Origin: Jannaschia marina
GTDB taxonomy: Bacteria; Pseudomonadota; Alphaproteobacteria; Rhodobacterales; Rhodobacteraceae
Assembly (NCBI RefSeq): GCF_013404595.1
Contig: NZ_JABVAX010000002.1
Coordinates: 434,001-498,000, forward strand
Length of the DNA: 64,000 nt
Reading direction: 5' to 3'
Shown here piece after piece: positions 53,266 to 62,766 of the stretch. The notes beneath the pieces were generated by a model that saw nothing but the letters and a program-made list of their open reading frames with translations, was not told where the DNA came from and ran no database searches. A program made the position numbers and the translations under genes. The stretch's first letter is position 1; each line of letters starts with the position of its first letter.

Positions 53266-54142
53266 CGCGCTCGTCCTCGGGCGCGTCGTCGTCCTCGCGC
53301 TTCTCGCCGTAGAGGACGAAGGGCCGTTCGTCGTCGGTGATGATGCGCAGCTCCCGCGTGTCCTCGTCGTCGTGCAGGTCCGTCCCGCCGAGCGTGAAAT
53401 GCCGCAGCACCCCACCGAAGGCCGCCTCCAGGTTCTCGCGGGTGTAGATTTCCTCGGTCCGCCCATAGGCCATGACCGTCCCCTTCACGAGGATCGTATG
53501 GTCGCAGAACTCGGGCACCGAGCCGAGGTTGTGCGTCGACACGAGCATCACGCGCCCCTCGTCGCGCATCTCCCTCAGAAGGGCGATGATCTGCTCCTCC
53601 GTCTGCACGTCGACGCCGGTGAAGGGCTCGTCGAGCAGGATCACGCGCCCGTCCTGCGCAAGGGCGCGTGCGAGGAAGACGCGCTTGCGCTGCCCGCCCG
53701 AGAGCTCGCCGATCTGGCGGCGGCGGTAGTCGCTCATGCCCACTCGCGCCAGGGCCTCCGCCACGGCGGCATGGTCGGCTGCGCGCGGGCGGCGCAGGAA
53801 CCCCATGTGGCCGTAGCGGCCCATCATCACCACGTCCTCCACGAGAACGGGAAAGGCCCAGTCGACCTCCTCGGCCTGCGGCACGTAGGCGACGATGTTG
53901 GCCTTGAGCGCGGCGCGCACGCTTTGCCCGAGCAGCCGGATCTCGCCCCGCCGCGCGGGCACGAAGCCCATGATCGCCTTGAAGAGCGTCGATTTGCCGG
54001 CCCCGTTGACGCCCACGAGCGCCGTCACGGTGCCACGCGGGATGTGGAAGGTCGCGTCATGCAGGGCGGTATGCCCGTTGCGATAGGTGACGGTCACGCC
54101 CGTCGCGTCGATCCCGCCACCATCCGTCGCGTCGTTTATCAT
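53258..54142 (-). CDS. sitB: Metal ABC transporter ATP-binding protein (SitB-like)
   Basis: A 294-residue ATPase. Walker A is GVNGAGKST (about 44-52), the signature LSGGQRKR (about 148-155), and Walker B VILLDEPF (about 167-174). A C-terminal extension (about 240-294) is rich in Asp and Glu with His ([11 protein letters not shown] and [12 protein letters not shown]) and could be regulatory or metal-related. The ATG overlaps the SitA stop (ATGA). Confidence 0.93.
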   Translation of the reverse strand: MINDATDGGGIDATGVTVTYRNGHTALHDATFHIPRGTVTALVGVNGAGKSTLFKAIMGFVPARRGEIRLLGQSVRAALKANIVAYVPQAEEVDWAFPVLVEDVVMMGRYGHMGFLRRPRAADHAAVAEALARVGMSDYRRRQIGELSGGQRKRVFLARALAQDGRVILLDEPFTGVDVQTEEQIIALLREMRDEGRVMLVSTHNLGSVPEFCDHTILVKGTVMAYGRTEEIYTRENLEAAFGGVLRHFTLGGTDLHDDEDTRELRIITDDERPFVLYGEKREDDDAPEDERDA

Positions 54143-55020
54143 TCGGTTCCTGTCAGCCCGTTGGCCACGGTCTCCGATGTGACGCGCAGCAGGTCCAGAT
54201 AGGTCGGCACCGGACCATCCGCCGCCGACAGACTGTCGACATAGAGCTCTCCGCCGTACCGTGCACCCGTCTCGCGTGCGACCTGACGCGCCGGGTCGGT
54301 ATTGACCGTGCTTTCGCAGAAGACGGCCGGGATCTCGTTCTCGCGCACGCCATCGATCACCCGGCGCACCTGCTGCGGCGTGCCGACGGCATCGGCGTTC
54401 ATCGGCCAGAGATACATCTCGCGCAGGCCGAAGTCGCGGGCGAGATAGCTGAAAGCCCCCTCGCAGGTGACGAGCCAGCGCTTGTCCTCTGGGATGTCGG
54501 CGAGCCGCGCGCGCAGGGGCTCCAGCACGGCGGCGATCTCCGCCTTGTAGCGTTCCGCATTGGCGGCATAGGTCTCGGCGTTCGCGGGGTCGGCCTCCGA
54601 CAGGGCGTCGCGGATGTTGTCGACGTAGATCATCGCAGCGTCCGCCCCGATCCAGGCATGGGGGTTTGCCTTTCCCTCGTAGGCCCCTTCGGCGATGGCG
54701 ATGGGCTCGATCCCCTCGCTCACGGTGGCCGAGGGAATGTCACCCAGGTTGGCGAGGAACTGCTCGAACCACAGCTCGAGGTTCAGCCCGTTCCAGAGGA
54801 TGAGATCGGCATCGGAGGCGGCCACGAGATCGCGCGGGGTCGGGGCGTAGCCGTGGATCTCCGCGCCCGGCTTCGTCACCGAGACGACCTCGGCCGCATC
54901 CCCGGCGACGTTCGCGGCCATGTCGGCGATCACCGTGAAGGTCGTCACGACCTTCAGGCGGTCTTCGGCCAGGGCAGGGCCGGCGGCGAGGAAGGTGGCG
55001 AAGAGAAGGGGGCGAAACAT
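54139..55020 (-). CDS. sitA: Mn/Fe ABC transporter substrate-binding protein (SitA-like)
   Basis: A 293-residue periplasmic binding protein of the ZnuA/TroA cluster. Signal peptide [18 protein letters not shown]. The metal ligands can be traced: His in EIHGYAPTP, His in ANPHAWIG, Glu in TCEGAFSY and Asp in CESTVNTDP, the His-His-Glu-Asp set of Mn/Fe binders rather than the three-His set of zinc binders. No His-rich loop, which also argues against zinc. ATG at 55020 is the usual start. It is first in the operon. Confidence 0.92.
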   Translation of the reverse strand: MFRPLLFATFLAAGPALAEDRLKVVTTFTVIADMAANVAGDAAEVVSVTKPGAEIHGYAPTPRDLVAASDADLILWNGLNLELWFEQFLANLGDIPSATVSEGIEPIAIAEGAYEGKANPHAWIGADAAMIYVDNIRDALSEADPANAETYAANAERYKAEIAAVLEPLRARLADIPEDKRWLVTCEGAFSYLARDFGLREMYLWPMNADAVGTPQQVRRVIDGVRENEIPAVFCESTVNTDPARQVARETGARYGGELYVDSLSAADGPVPTYLDLLRVTSETVANGLTGTE

Positions 55021-55048
55021 GGCGGATCTCCGGATTGGTAGATGAGAG

Positions 55049-55064
55049 TGATAATCGTTCGCAA
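55049..55064 (-). promoter_or_regulatory. Possible Fur/Mur-type site before sitA
   Basis: TGATAATCGTTCGCAA lies 29-44 bases before the sitA start. It has one GATAAT half of the classical Fur box and a TTGCGAA half resembling the Mur/Irr boxes of alphaproteobacteria. Dyad symmetry is weak. Sit operons in this group are controlled by the Mn-responsive Fur homologue. Confidence 0.35.
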
Positions 55065-55087
55065 GTATTCCGCAAGGGTCGAAAATG

Positions 55088-55117
55088 AAAAGGGCCACCC
55101 CTGCGGACGGCCCTTTT
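55088..55117 (-). terminator. Rho-independent terminator after pntB
   Basis: AAAAGGGCC (55088-55096) and GGCCCTTTT (55109-55117) are perfectly complementary, with a 12-base loop. On the minus strand the structure ends in TTTT, about 19 bases after the pntB stop. Confidence 0.9.
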
Positions 55118-55135
55118 GCAGAAATGTAGCGCTGA

Positions 55136-56653
55136 TCAGTCGATCTTCGGCAGGAGCGTGTCGAGCGAGGCTTTGGCGTCGCCGTAGAACATCCGCGTGT
55201 TGTCCTTGAAGAAGAGCGGGTTCTCGATGCCCGAGTAACCTGTGCCCTGACCGCGCTTCGACACGAAGACCTGCTTGGCCTTCCAGACCTCCAGCACCGG
55301 CATCCCCGCGATGGGGGAGTTCGGGTCGTCCTGCGCTGCCGGGTTCACGATGTCGTTGGAGCCGATGACGATCACGACGTCCGTGTCCGGGAAGTCGTCG
55401 TTGATCTCGTCCATCTCGAGCACGATGTCGTAGGGCACCTTCGCCTCGGCCAGCAGCACGTTCATGTGACCGGGCAGGCGACCGGCGACCGGGTGGATGG
55501 CGAAACGCACCTCCTTGCCCTTCGCGCGCAGCTTCTTCGTGAGGTCCGCGACGGCCCCCTGCGCCTGCGCGACGGCCATGCCGTAGCCCGGAACGATGAC
55601 GACCGAGTCCGCCTCATTGAGCGCGTTGGCCACGCCGTCGGCGTCGATCGCCACCTGCTCGCCCTCGACGGCCATCTGCTCGCCCACCGGGCCGCCGAAG
55701 CCGCCCAGGATCACCGACACGAAGGAGCGGTTCATGGCCTTGCACATGATGTAGCTGAGGATCGCACCCGAGGAGCCCACCAGCGCGCCGACCACGATCA
55801 GCAGGTCGTTGCCGAGCGAGAAGCCGATCGCCGCGGCGGCCCAGCCCGAGTAGGAGTTCAGCATCGAGACGACGACAGGCATGTCTGCCCCACCGATTCC
55901 CATGATGAGGTGGTAGCCGATGAAGAGCGCCGCGACCGTCAGGATGGCGAGCGCCAGCGCACTGCCGGAGCCGAGGTACCAGAAGAGGCAGAGCGCGGAG
56001 ATCGCCGCGGCACCCGCGTTGAGCACGTGCCCGCCGGGCAGTTTCTTTGCCGCGGTGTCGATCTTGAAGGGCAGGAGGCTCGAATTGCCCGACAGCTTGC
56101 CATAGGCCACGACCGAGCCGGTGAAGGTGATCGCGCCGATCCAGATACCGAGCGAAAGCTCGATCTGCAGGATCGTGATTTCGACCGGGATCTTCTTGGC
56201 GACCACCGTGCCGAAGCCGCGGAATTGCTCCACGACGGCCGCGGCGGCCGTGGCGACCTCCGGGGCCTCGTCATAGGCGCGCGGAAACGGCAGGCCGGCC
56301 TCCGCGAAGGCGGCGGCGACGCGGCCGATCTCCACATGGGCGTTGATGCCGACGAAGACCGCGGCCAAGCCCACAAGCGAGTGCATCGCGGCCACGAGCT
56401 CCGGCATCTGCGTCATCTGCACGCGGGTGGCGAGGACGTAGCCGATCGCGCCGCCCATCCCGATGAGGATGACCGACAGGGGCCAGAGCCCCGCGCCCGG
56501 CCCGACGAGCGTGGCGACAACCGCAATCGCCATGCCGACGATGCCGTACCAGATCGCGCGCTTAGCGCTCTCCTGGCTCGACAGCCCGCCGAGCGACAGG
56601 ATGAAGAGGACGCCCGCGACCACGTAGGCCGCATTGGTGAATCCGAGTTCCAT
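55136..56653 (-). CDS. pntB: NAD(P) transhydrogenase subunit beta
   Basis: A 505-residue subunit of the proton-translocating transhydrogenase, which makes NADPH from NADH using the proton gradient. The membrane domain dII (about 1-290) has nine or so helices; the NADP-binding dIII (about 325-505) has [17 protein letters not shown] and [19 protein letters not shown], both family signatures. It starts 12 bases after pntA. Confidence 0.96.
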   Translation of the reverse strand: MELGFTNAAYVVAGVLFILSLGGLSSQESAKRAIWYGIVGMAIAVVATLVGPGAGLWPLSVILIGMGGAIGYVLATRVQMTQMPELVAAMHSLVGLAAVFVGINAHVEIGRVAAAFAEAGLPFPRAYDEAPEVATAAAAVVEQFRGFGTVVAKKIPVEITILQIELSLGIWIGAITFTGSVVAYGKLSGNSSLLPFKIDTAAKKLPGGHVLNAGAAAISALCLFWYLGSGSALALAILTVAALFIGYHLIMGIGGADMPVVVSMLNSYSGWAAAAIGFSLGNDLLIVVGALVGSSGAILSYIMCKAMNRSFVSVILGGFGGPVGEQMAVEGEQVAIDADGVANALNEADSVVIVPGYGMAVAQAQGAVADLTKKLRAKGKEVRFAIHPVAGRLPGHMNVLLAEAKVPYDIVLEMDEINDDFPDTDVVIVIGSNDIVNPAAQDDPNSPIAGMPVLEVWKAKQVFVSKRGQGTGYSGIENPLFFKDNTRMFYGDAKASLDTLLPKID

Positions 56654-56665
56654 GGTGCGGCCCCC

Positions 56666-58240
56666 TTACGACTTCTGGAACATGGCGAGCATCCGCCGTG
56701 TCACGAGGAAGCCCCCGAAAATATTGACCCCGGCCATGAAAACCGAGAGCGCCGCCAGCAGGATCACCAGCCAGGAGCCGGATCCGATCTGCAGGAGCGC
56801 GCCGAGGATGATGATCGACGAGATCGCGTTCGTGACCGCCATGAGCGGCGTGTGCAGCGAATGCGCGACGCCCCAAATCACCTGGAAGCCGACGAAACAG
56901 GCCAGGGTGAAGACGATGAAATGCTGCATGAAGCTCGCCGGGGTAAAGAGCCCGGCCAGAAGCAGCAGCGCGCCGCCCACGGCCAGAAGCCCCACCTGGA
57001 ACTTCGTCTCGGCCTGGAAGGCCGCGACTTCCTGCGCGCGCTTCTCCTCCGGCGTCAGCTCCTTCGGCTTCTCCTTCTTCTGCGTCGCGATCGCGGCCAC
57101 TTTCGGCGGCGGGGGCGGCCAGGTGATCTCGCCCTCGTGGGTGATCGTGGCGCCCCGGATCACATCGTCTTCCATGTCGTGTACGACGACGCCGTCCTTC
57201 TCGGGCGTCAGGTCCGCCATCATGTGACGGATGTTGTTGCCGTAGAGTGTGGAGGATTGCGTCGACATCCGGCTCGGGAAGTCGGTGTAGCCGATGATCG
57301 TGACGTTGTTGTCGGTCACGACCTTCTCTTCGGGCTTCGTCAGCTCGCAGTTGCCGCCGCGCTCGGCGGCGAGGTCGACGATGACGGAGCCGGGCTTCAT
57401 CGCCTCGACCATGTCCTTCGTCCAGAGGACCGGGGCCGGCCGGTTGGGGATGAGCGCGGTACAGATCACGATGTCGATGTCGGGGGCCAGCTCCCGGAAC
57501 TTCTCGAGCTGCTTGGCCTGGAACTCTGGCGAGGACGGGGGCGCGTATCCCCCGGTCTCGGCCCCGTCGGGCAATTCGCTGTCCTCGAACTCGAGGAAGA
57601 CGAACTCGGCCCCCATCGACTCGATCTGCTCGGCCACTTCTGGGCGCACGTCGAAGGCGTAGGTGATCGCCCCGAGCGACGTCGACGTCCCGATGGCGGC
57701 GAGACCGGCGACGCCCGCGCCCACGACGAGCACCTTTGCGGGCGCGACCTTGCCGGCCGCCGTCACCTGACCGGTGAAGAAGCGGCCGAAGTTGTTGCCC
57801 GCCTCGATCACCGCGCGATACCCGGCGATGTTCGCCATCGACGAGAGCGCGTCCATCTTCTGCGCGCGGCTGATGCGGGGCACCATGTCCATCGCGATGG
57901 CCGTCGCGCCTTTGGACTTCACGAGCTCCATCAGCGCCTCGTTCGAAGACGGATAGAAGAACGAAATGAGCGTCTGGCCCTTCACCAGGCGCTTGGCCTC
58001 GGTCTCGGTCGGGGGACGGACCTTGGCGACGATGTCGACCATCTTGAAGAGCGCGGCCGGCGTCTTCATCACTTCGACGCCCGCGGCCTTGTAGGCCTCG
58101 TCGGTGAAGCCCGCGGCCAGGCCGGCCCCCGCCTCAACGAAGACCTCGTGGCCCAGTTTCTGCAGATGCCCCGCGCTCTCGGGTGTGATGGCCACGCGGG
58201 CTTCGCCCTCGTGTACCTCTTTCGGTGCGCCGATCTTCAT
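56666..58240 (-). CDS. pntA: NAD(P) transhydrogenase subunit alpha
   Basis: A 524-residue subunit. The NAD-binding dI (1-375) begins [20 protein letters not shown] and has [16 protein letters not shown] Pro/Lys-rich linker (about 380-415, with [11 protein letters not shown]) leads to the C-terminal membrane part (about 425-524). The single-chain alpha form, with dI and the dII helices fused, is the arrangement seen here, whereas some alphaproteobacteria split it into two. It is divergent from an SDR gene. Confidence 0.96.
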   Translation of the reverse strand: MKIGAPKEVHEGEARVAITPESAGHLQKLGHEVFVEAGAGLAAGFTDEAYKAAGVEVMKTPAALFKMVDIVAKVRPPTETEAKRLVKGQTLISFFYPSSNEALMELVKSKGATAIAMDMVPRISRAQKMDALSSMANIAGYRAVIEAGNNFGRFFTGQVTAAGKVAPAKVLVVGAGVAGLAAIGTSTSLGAITYAFDVRPEVAEQIESMGAEFVFLEFEDSELPDGAETGGYAPPSSPEFQAKQLEKFRELAPDIDIVICTALIPNRPAPVLWTKDMVEAMKPGSVIVDLAAERGGNCELTKPEEKVVTDNNVTIIGYTDFPSRMSTQSSTLYGNNIRHMMADLTPEKDGVVVHDMEDDVIRGATITHEGEITWPPPPPKVAAIATQKKEKPKELTPEEKRAQEVAAFQAETKFQVGLLAVGGALLLLAGLFTPASFMQHFIVFTLACFVGFQVIWGVAHSLHTPLMAVTNAISSIIILGALLQIGSGSWLVILLAALSVFMAGVNIFGGFLVTRRMLAMFQKS

Positions 58241-58342
58241 TGCAGTCTTTCCCCGTGGTGGTGACCTTTCGCCTTCTATCTGCGGTGCAGCGTAGCCTCA
58301 AGGCAACAGGCGTCGTAGCGACACTTTATTTCGAGGAGGATA

Positions 58343-59104
58343 TTGACGTTGGGTAATCTTGAGGGACGGCACGCGCTCGTCACCGGCGGCGGCAGCGGCA
58401 TCGGCCGCGCCATCGCCGAGGCGCTGCGCGACAACGGGGCAAGGGTCACCGTGACCGGGCGGCGGCGCGACAGGTTGCAGGAGGTCGCGGGCACCTTCGC
58501 CGTCGCCATGGACGTGACCGACCCTGCCTCGGTGGCTGAGGGCGTCGCCGCGGCGCGGGCCGAACAGGGACCTGTGCGGATTTGCGTCGCCAACGCAGGC
58601 ATCGCCGAGGGCGCGAGCCTGCAGCGCACCGAGGAGGAGATGTGGCGGCGAATCATGGCCACCAACCTCGACGGGGCCTACCGCACGATCCGCGCCTGCC
58701 TGCCCGACATGACGGGGGCCGACGACGGCTGGGGCCGCGTCATCGCCGTCAGTTCCATCGCCGGCCTCAAGGGGCTCAAGGGTGCGCCGGCCTATACCGC
58801 GTCGAAACACGGGATGATCGGCCTGATCCGGGGGCTGGCCGCCGATCACCTCGGGCGCGGCGTGACGTTCAACGCGCTCTGTCCGGCCTACGTCGACACC
58901 GACATCGTGACCGACAACACCACCCGCATCATGGACCGCACCGGCATGTCCGAGGCGGACGCCCGCGACATCATGGTCGGCCAGAACCCGCACCGTCGCC
59001 TGATCGAGGTGGAGGAGGTGGCGGGTGCCGCGCTCTGGCTCTGCTCGGACGCGGCGCGCAGCGTCAACGGCCAGGCACTCCAGATCGCCGGTGGGGAATT
59101 CTGA
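58343..59104 (+). CDS. SDR-family oxidoreductase (3-hydroxybutyrate dehydrogenase-like)
   Basis: A 253-residue short-chain dehydrogenase. NAD site TGGGSGIGRAIAEAL (about 14-28), NAG (ANAGIAEG), catalytic Ser in IAVSSIAGLKG and the YTASK pair (about 150-154) are intact. The start is TTG at 58343, with GAGGAGG just upstream; a second TTG two codons later is also possible. The C-terminal half resembles 3-hydroxybutyrate dehydrogenases (NPHRRLIEVEEVAGAALWL). No ATG fits. Confidence 0.85.
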   Translation: MTLGNLEGRHALVTGGGSGIGRAIAEALRDNGARVTVTGRRRDRLQEVAGTFAVAMDVTDPASVAEGVAAARAEQGPVRICVANAGIAEGASLQRTEEEMWRRIMATNLDGAYRTIRACLPDMTGADDGWGRVIAVSSIAGLKGLKGAPAYTASKHGMIGLIRGLAADHLGRGVTFNALCPAYVDTDIVTDNTTRIMDRTGMSEADARDIMVGQNPHRRLIEVEEVAGAALWLCSDAARSVNGQALQIAGGEF

Positions 59105-59218
59105 GCCGACCCGGGGCGTGACCCGAAAGCCGCCATGCGATGGAATACCGCCGCGCCCGGCTTACAATCCGGGTGGGGGCCGCTCCTATCGCGCGACGCA
59201 TCGCCCCGAGGAGACCTT

Positions 59219-60496
59219 ATGCTCAAAGACTACCCGCAGCGCTACGAGCTCTCCAACGAACTCCATGCCCGCCCTTTCCCGGCGATGCAGATCGGGGGCG
59301 AAGCGGCCTTCCTCGCCGTCAAGCGCCCGGATGATGCTGCCAACCGCGACCGCGGGGCCGACCGCGCGCATCTGCTCGCCCTACTCGACCGCTTCGGGGC
59401 AGACCACCCGAAACCCGGCGCGACGCATTATTTCGGCCAGATCGGGCGCTACCGCCTGAAGTGGGAGAGCCACACCGAGTTCGTCACCTACACGCTCTTC
59501 ACCGACCGCCTCGCCGCCAAGCCCTTCGACGGCGAGATCTTCCGCGGTTTTCCGGCCGACTGGCTGGCCGAGGCCCCGGGCGCGCGGCTCACGTCGATCC
59601 TGATCCGGGTCGAGGCGGCGGACGATGCCATCCCCGAACGACTGGCCGAGTGGTTCGTGCCCGAGAGCCTCGCCGCCTCCGCCGTTCTCGACCGCTGCGC
59701 GGTGATCGCGGGCGACTTCCGCATCGACGAGACCGGGCACCTGCGCTTCGCTCTCTTCCCCGAGGCCGGAACCGGAGAGCGGCGCGTGGGCCGGATCATC
59801 CAGCGGCTCTGCGAGATCGAGACCTACAAGACCATGTCCATGCTCGCGCTGCCCCGTGCGCGCGAGTTGGGGGCGCGCCTGTCCGAGCTCGACTCCCGCC
59901 TGTCGGACCTCGTCGGTCGCCTGCGCGAGGCCGATTGCGATGCCGAGGCCACGCTGGCCGAGCTTCTCTCCATAGGCTCCGAACTCGAGACGATGCTGGC
60001 CCGCTCGGCCTTCCGCTTCGGTGCGATGGGGGCCTATACCGCGCTCGTCGAGCAGCGCATCGAGGTCCTGCGCGAGGAGCGTCTCGACGGTCGCCAGACC
60101 TTCGCGGAATTCATGATGCGGCGCTTCGATCCGGCCATGCGCACCTGTCGCTCGGTCGAGAAGCGCATGGGCACGCTCGCCGAACGCGCCCGCCGCGCGG
60201 GCGATCTGCTCTCGACCCGCGTCAACGTCGAGCGCGCCGACCAGAACCGCGAACTGTTGATGTCGATGGACCGCCGCGCCGCGCTGCAGCTGCGGCTTCA
60301 GCGCACGGTCGAGGGGCTTTCGGTGGTGGCCATCGGCTACTACGCCGTCAACCTCGTGACCTACCTCGCCTACCCGGTGGGGGCCGCGGCGGGACTCTCG
60401 AAGGAGATGATCTCGGCGCTTGCCGTCGTGCCGGTGGTCGCGGGCGTCTGGTGGGTCGTGCGCCGCATCCGCAAGCGAGCGGGCGGCGGCTCCTAG
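59219..60496 (+). CDS. DUF3422 family membrane protein
   Basis: A 425-residue protein that begins [20 protein letters not shown], typical of DUF3422, with [15 protein letters not shown] and [14 protein letters not shown] long alpha-helical, probably coiled-coil, middle (about 225-360) precedes two membrane segments near the C-terminus (about 365-385 and 392-412) and a short basic tail. The function of the family is unknown. Its stop overlaps that of argB by four bases (CTAG), end to end. Confidence 0.88.
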   Translation: MLKDYPQRYELSNELHARPFPAMQIGGEAAFLAVKRPDDAANRDRGADRAHLLALLDRFGADHPKPGATHYFGQIGRYRLKWESHTEFVTYTLFTDRLAAKPFDGEIFRGFPADWLAEAPGARLTSILIRVEAADDAIPERLAEWFVPESLAASAVLDRCAVIAGDFRIDETGHLRFALFPEAGTGERRVGRIIQRLCEIETYKTMSMLALPRARELGARLSELDSRLSDLVGRLREADCDAEATLAELLSIGSELETMLARSAFRFGAMGAYTALVEQRIEVLREERLDGRQTFAEFMMRRFDPAMRTCRSVEKRMGTLAERARRAGDLLSTRVNVERADQNRELLMSMDRRAALQLRLQRTVEGLSVVAIGYYAVNLVTYLAYPVGAAAGLSKEMISALAVVPVVAGVWWVVRRIRKRAGGGS

Positions 60497-61344
60497 TCGA
60501 GGCGGATCATGCTGCCCGCGCCGTGGCTGGTGAACAGCTCCAGCAGGACGGCGTTCGGCACCCGGCCGTCGAGGATGACGACGGCCCGCGTGCCCTGATC
60601 GAGCGCGTCGAGCGCCGTCTCCGTCTTGGGGATCATCCCGCCCGCGATCACACCCTCGGCCGTCAGCGCCCGCACCCGCGCCGCCGTCAGCTCGGTCACC
60701 ACGTCGCCCGAGGCATCCTTCACCCCCGCGACATCCGTCAGGAGAAGCAGGCGATCGGCCTTCAGCGCCCCGGCAAGCGCCCCCGCCGCCGTGTCGCCGT
60801 TGATGTTGAACGTTTCGTCGTCCGCCCCCGTGCCGATCGGTGCGATGACCGGGATCATCTCGTCGCGAAAGAGCGAATGCAGCAGCCGAGGATCGACCGC
60901 CGAGGGTGTTCCGACGAAGCCGAGCTCCGGGTCGGTCTGCACGCAGGTGATCATGTCCGCGTCCTTGCCCGTCAGCCCCACGGCCCGCCCGCCGGCGGTG
61001 TTGATCGCCTGCACGATCCGCTTGTTGATCTCGCCCGCCAGCACCATCTCCACGACCTGCAGCGTCTCGGCGTCGGTCACGCGCTTGCCGCGCACGAACT
61101 CCGATTTCACGCCCAGCCGGTCCAGCATCGCGTTGATCATCGGCCCGCCGCCATGGACGATGACCGGATTGATCCCCACCGTCCGCATCAGCACCACGTC
61201 GCGCGCGAAACTCGCCATGCCCTCGTCCGAGCCCATGGCGTGCCCGCCCAGCTTGATCACCACGACCGCGTCGTCGTAGCGCGTCAGGTAGGGCAGCGCC
61301 TCGTTCAGGGTGCGGGCGATGGCGGCGTTGTCGCGGGTGGTCAT
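60493..61344 (-). CDS. argB: Acetylglutamate kinase
   Basis: A 283-residue kinase for the second step of arginine synthesis. Motifs: [27 protein letters not shown] and [16 protein letters not shown] chose the ATG at 61344 because of CAGGAC just before it; one six codons upstream (61362) is also possible and gives 289 residues. It follows engB by 34 bases, part of the minus-strand run from yidC. Confidence 0.94.
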   Translation of the reverse strand: MTTRDNAAIARTLNEALPYLTRYDDAVVVIKLGGHAMGSDEGMASFARDVVLMRTVGINPVIVHGGGPMINAMLDRLGVKSEFVRGKRVTDAETLQVVEMVLAGEINKRIVQAINTAGGRAVGLTGKDADMITCVQTDPELGFVGTPSAVDPRLLHSLFRDEMIPVIAPIGTGADDETFNINGDTAAGALAGALKADRLLLLTDVAGVKDASGDVVTELTAARVRALTAEGVIAGGMIPKTETALDALDQGTRAVVILDGRVPNAVLLELFTSHGAGSMIRLD

Positions 61345-61378
61345 GGCGTCCTGTTTCCTCATCGTCCGGGGCCTCGCG

Positions 61379-62029
61379 TCACTCCATCGTGGCGATGGTC
61401 GCACGCAGCGTCGGGATGCCCCAGCCCTTTTCACTGCTGGTCACGATCAGCTCGGGGAAGGCGGCCGGGTGCTTCGCGAGCGCGCCGCGCACCTGATCCA
61501 GAACCTTCTCGCGCTCGGCGTCCTTCACCTTGTCGGCCTTGGTCAGGACCGTCTGAAAGGGCACGGCGGAGCGGTCGAGCAACCCCATGATCTCCGCGTC
61601 CACCGCCTTGACCCCGTGCCGGCTGTCGATCAGCACGAAGGCCCGGCGCAAGGACGGCCGCCCCGAGAGATAGGCCTTCAACAGGGCCTGCCACTTGGCC
61701 ACGACGGCGACCGGCGCATTGGCGAAGCCATAGCCCGGCAGGTCCACGAGGTAGTGGCTCTCCTCCAGGGTGAAGAAGTTGATCTCCTGCGTCCGGCCCG
61801 GCGTGTTCGACGCCCGCGCGAGCGACCGGCGGCCCGTCAGCGCGTTGATGAGGCTCGATTTGCCGACGTTGGAACGGCCCGCGAAGCAGACCTCCAGACG
61901 GTCGGCCGGGGGCATCCCCGACATCGCGACGACGCCCTTCAGGAAGTCGCCACCCGTCGCGAAGAGCTTCCGCCCCGCTTCCTCGGCGGCGGGCGAGGGG
62001 GCCTCGGCCAGGGGGAACGGCAGGCTCAC
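61379..62029 (-). CDS. engB: Ribosome biogenesis GTP-binding protein EngB/YsxC
   Basis: A 216-residue GTPase for 50S assembly. G1 is GRSNVGKSS (about 51-59), G3 DLPGYGFA and G4 TKADK, all intact. Start is GTG at 62029 in a GTGA overlap with the MOSC gene, giving [17 protein letters not shown]. It commonly follows yidC in alphaproteobacteria. Confidence 0.95.
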   Translation of the reverse strand: MSLPFPLAEAPSPAAEEAGRKLFATGGDFLKGVVAMSGMPPADRLEVCFAGRSNVGKSSLINALTGRRSLARASNTPGRTQEINFFTLEESHYLVDLPGYGFANAPVAVVAKWQALLKAYLSGRPSLRRAFVLIDSRHGVKAVDAEIMGLLDRSAVPFQTVLTKADKVKDAEREKVLDQVRGALAKHPAAFPELIVTSSEKGWGIPTLRATIATME

Positions 62030-62766
62030 GACGCCACCACGGCCGCGCCGCGCGCGATCTCGCCGCCCTCGACGACCTCCGCGTAGATCCCGAAGTCCTG
62101 ATGGTCCCAGCTGCGCAGGACGCCCAGCGTATCCGCGTCGCGCCGCCCGGTTTCGGGGTTGGCCTCGGTCGCGCGGCAGCGGGTGATCCGCGCGCGCCCC
62201 TCGAGCACGGCGTCGCCGATGCGGAACCGGCGTCCGACGAGGTCGAACTCCTCCCAGGGGGCGAGGCCCTCCAGCCAGAGGTTGCCGCGCCAGCGGTGGA
62301 TCGACAGAGCCCGCCCGAGCTTCTGCTCGACCGTGCGATGGGTGGCGAACCCGTGCACCGACACCCAGGCGTCCGGCACGTCTGTGAAGCCCGTCTCGCT
62401 CGCCACCACACCCGTCGGGCGCGGCAGGTCATCGGGCCAGATCGGCCCGAGCCAGTCCACGAGCGCCTCGGCCTGCGTGGCAGGGTCAACCGTCAGGTCG
62501 GGGCGCTCGGGATGGGAGAGCGTCACCGTGCCCGCCGCCGTGTCGAGTGTCGCCGTCACCGCCATCAGACCCGGCCCACTGACTCCGCGCAGGAAGTTCA
62601 CCTTCTTGGCCCAGCCGCCCTCGACCGGCTTCGCCTTCTCGTGGGTCACGGCCCAGCGGCGGTCGTGGGGCAGCGTGCGCCCGGGCGCGAGCGCGACCGT
62701 GTCCAGCGGCTCGCGCCCGATCGCCTTGACCGGGTGCCGCCAGATCTCGGCCAGGGTCGCGGTCAC
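62026..62766 (-). CDS. MOSC-domain protein
   Basis: A 246-residue protein. The MOSC beta-barrel domain (about 85-240) has the conserved Cys in RCRATEANPETGRRD (about 198-212) thought to carry sulfur or bind molybdopterin. The N-terminal MOSC_N-like part (IWRHPVKAIGREPL) is present. Start GTG at 62766 overlaps the yidC stop as GTGA. The presence between yidC and engB is typical of Rhodobacterales; the substrate is unknown. Confidence 0.9.
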   Translation of the reverse strand: MTATLAEIWRHPVKAIGREPLDTVALAPGRTLPHDRRWAVTHEKAKPVEGGWAKKVNFLRGVSGPGLMAVTATLDTAAGTVTLSHPERPDLTVDPATQAEALVDWLGPIWPDDLPRPTGVVASETGFTDVPDAWVSVHGFATHRTVEQKLGRALSIHRWRGNLWLEGLAPWEEFDLVGRRFRIGDAVLEGRARITRCRATEANPETGRRDADTLGVLRSWDHQDFGIYAEVVEGGEIARGAAVVAS

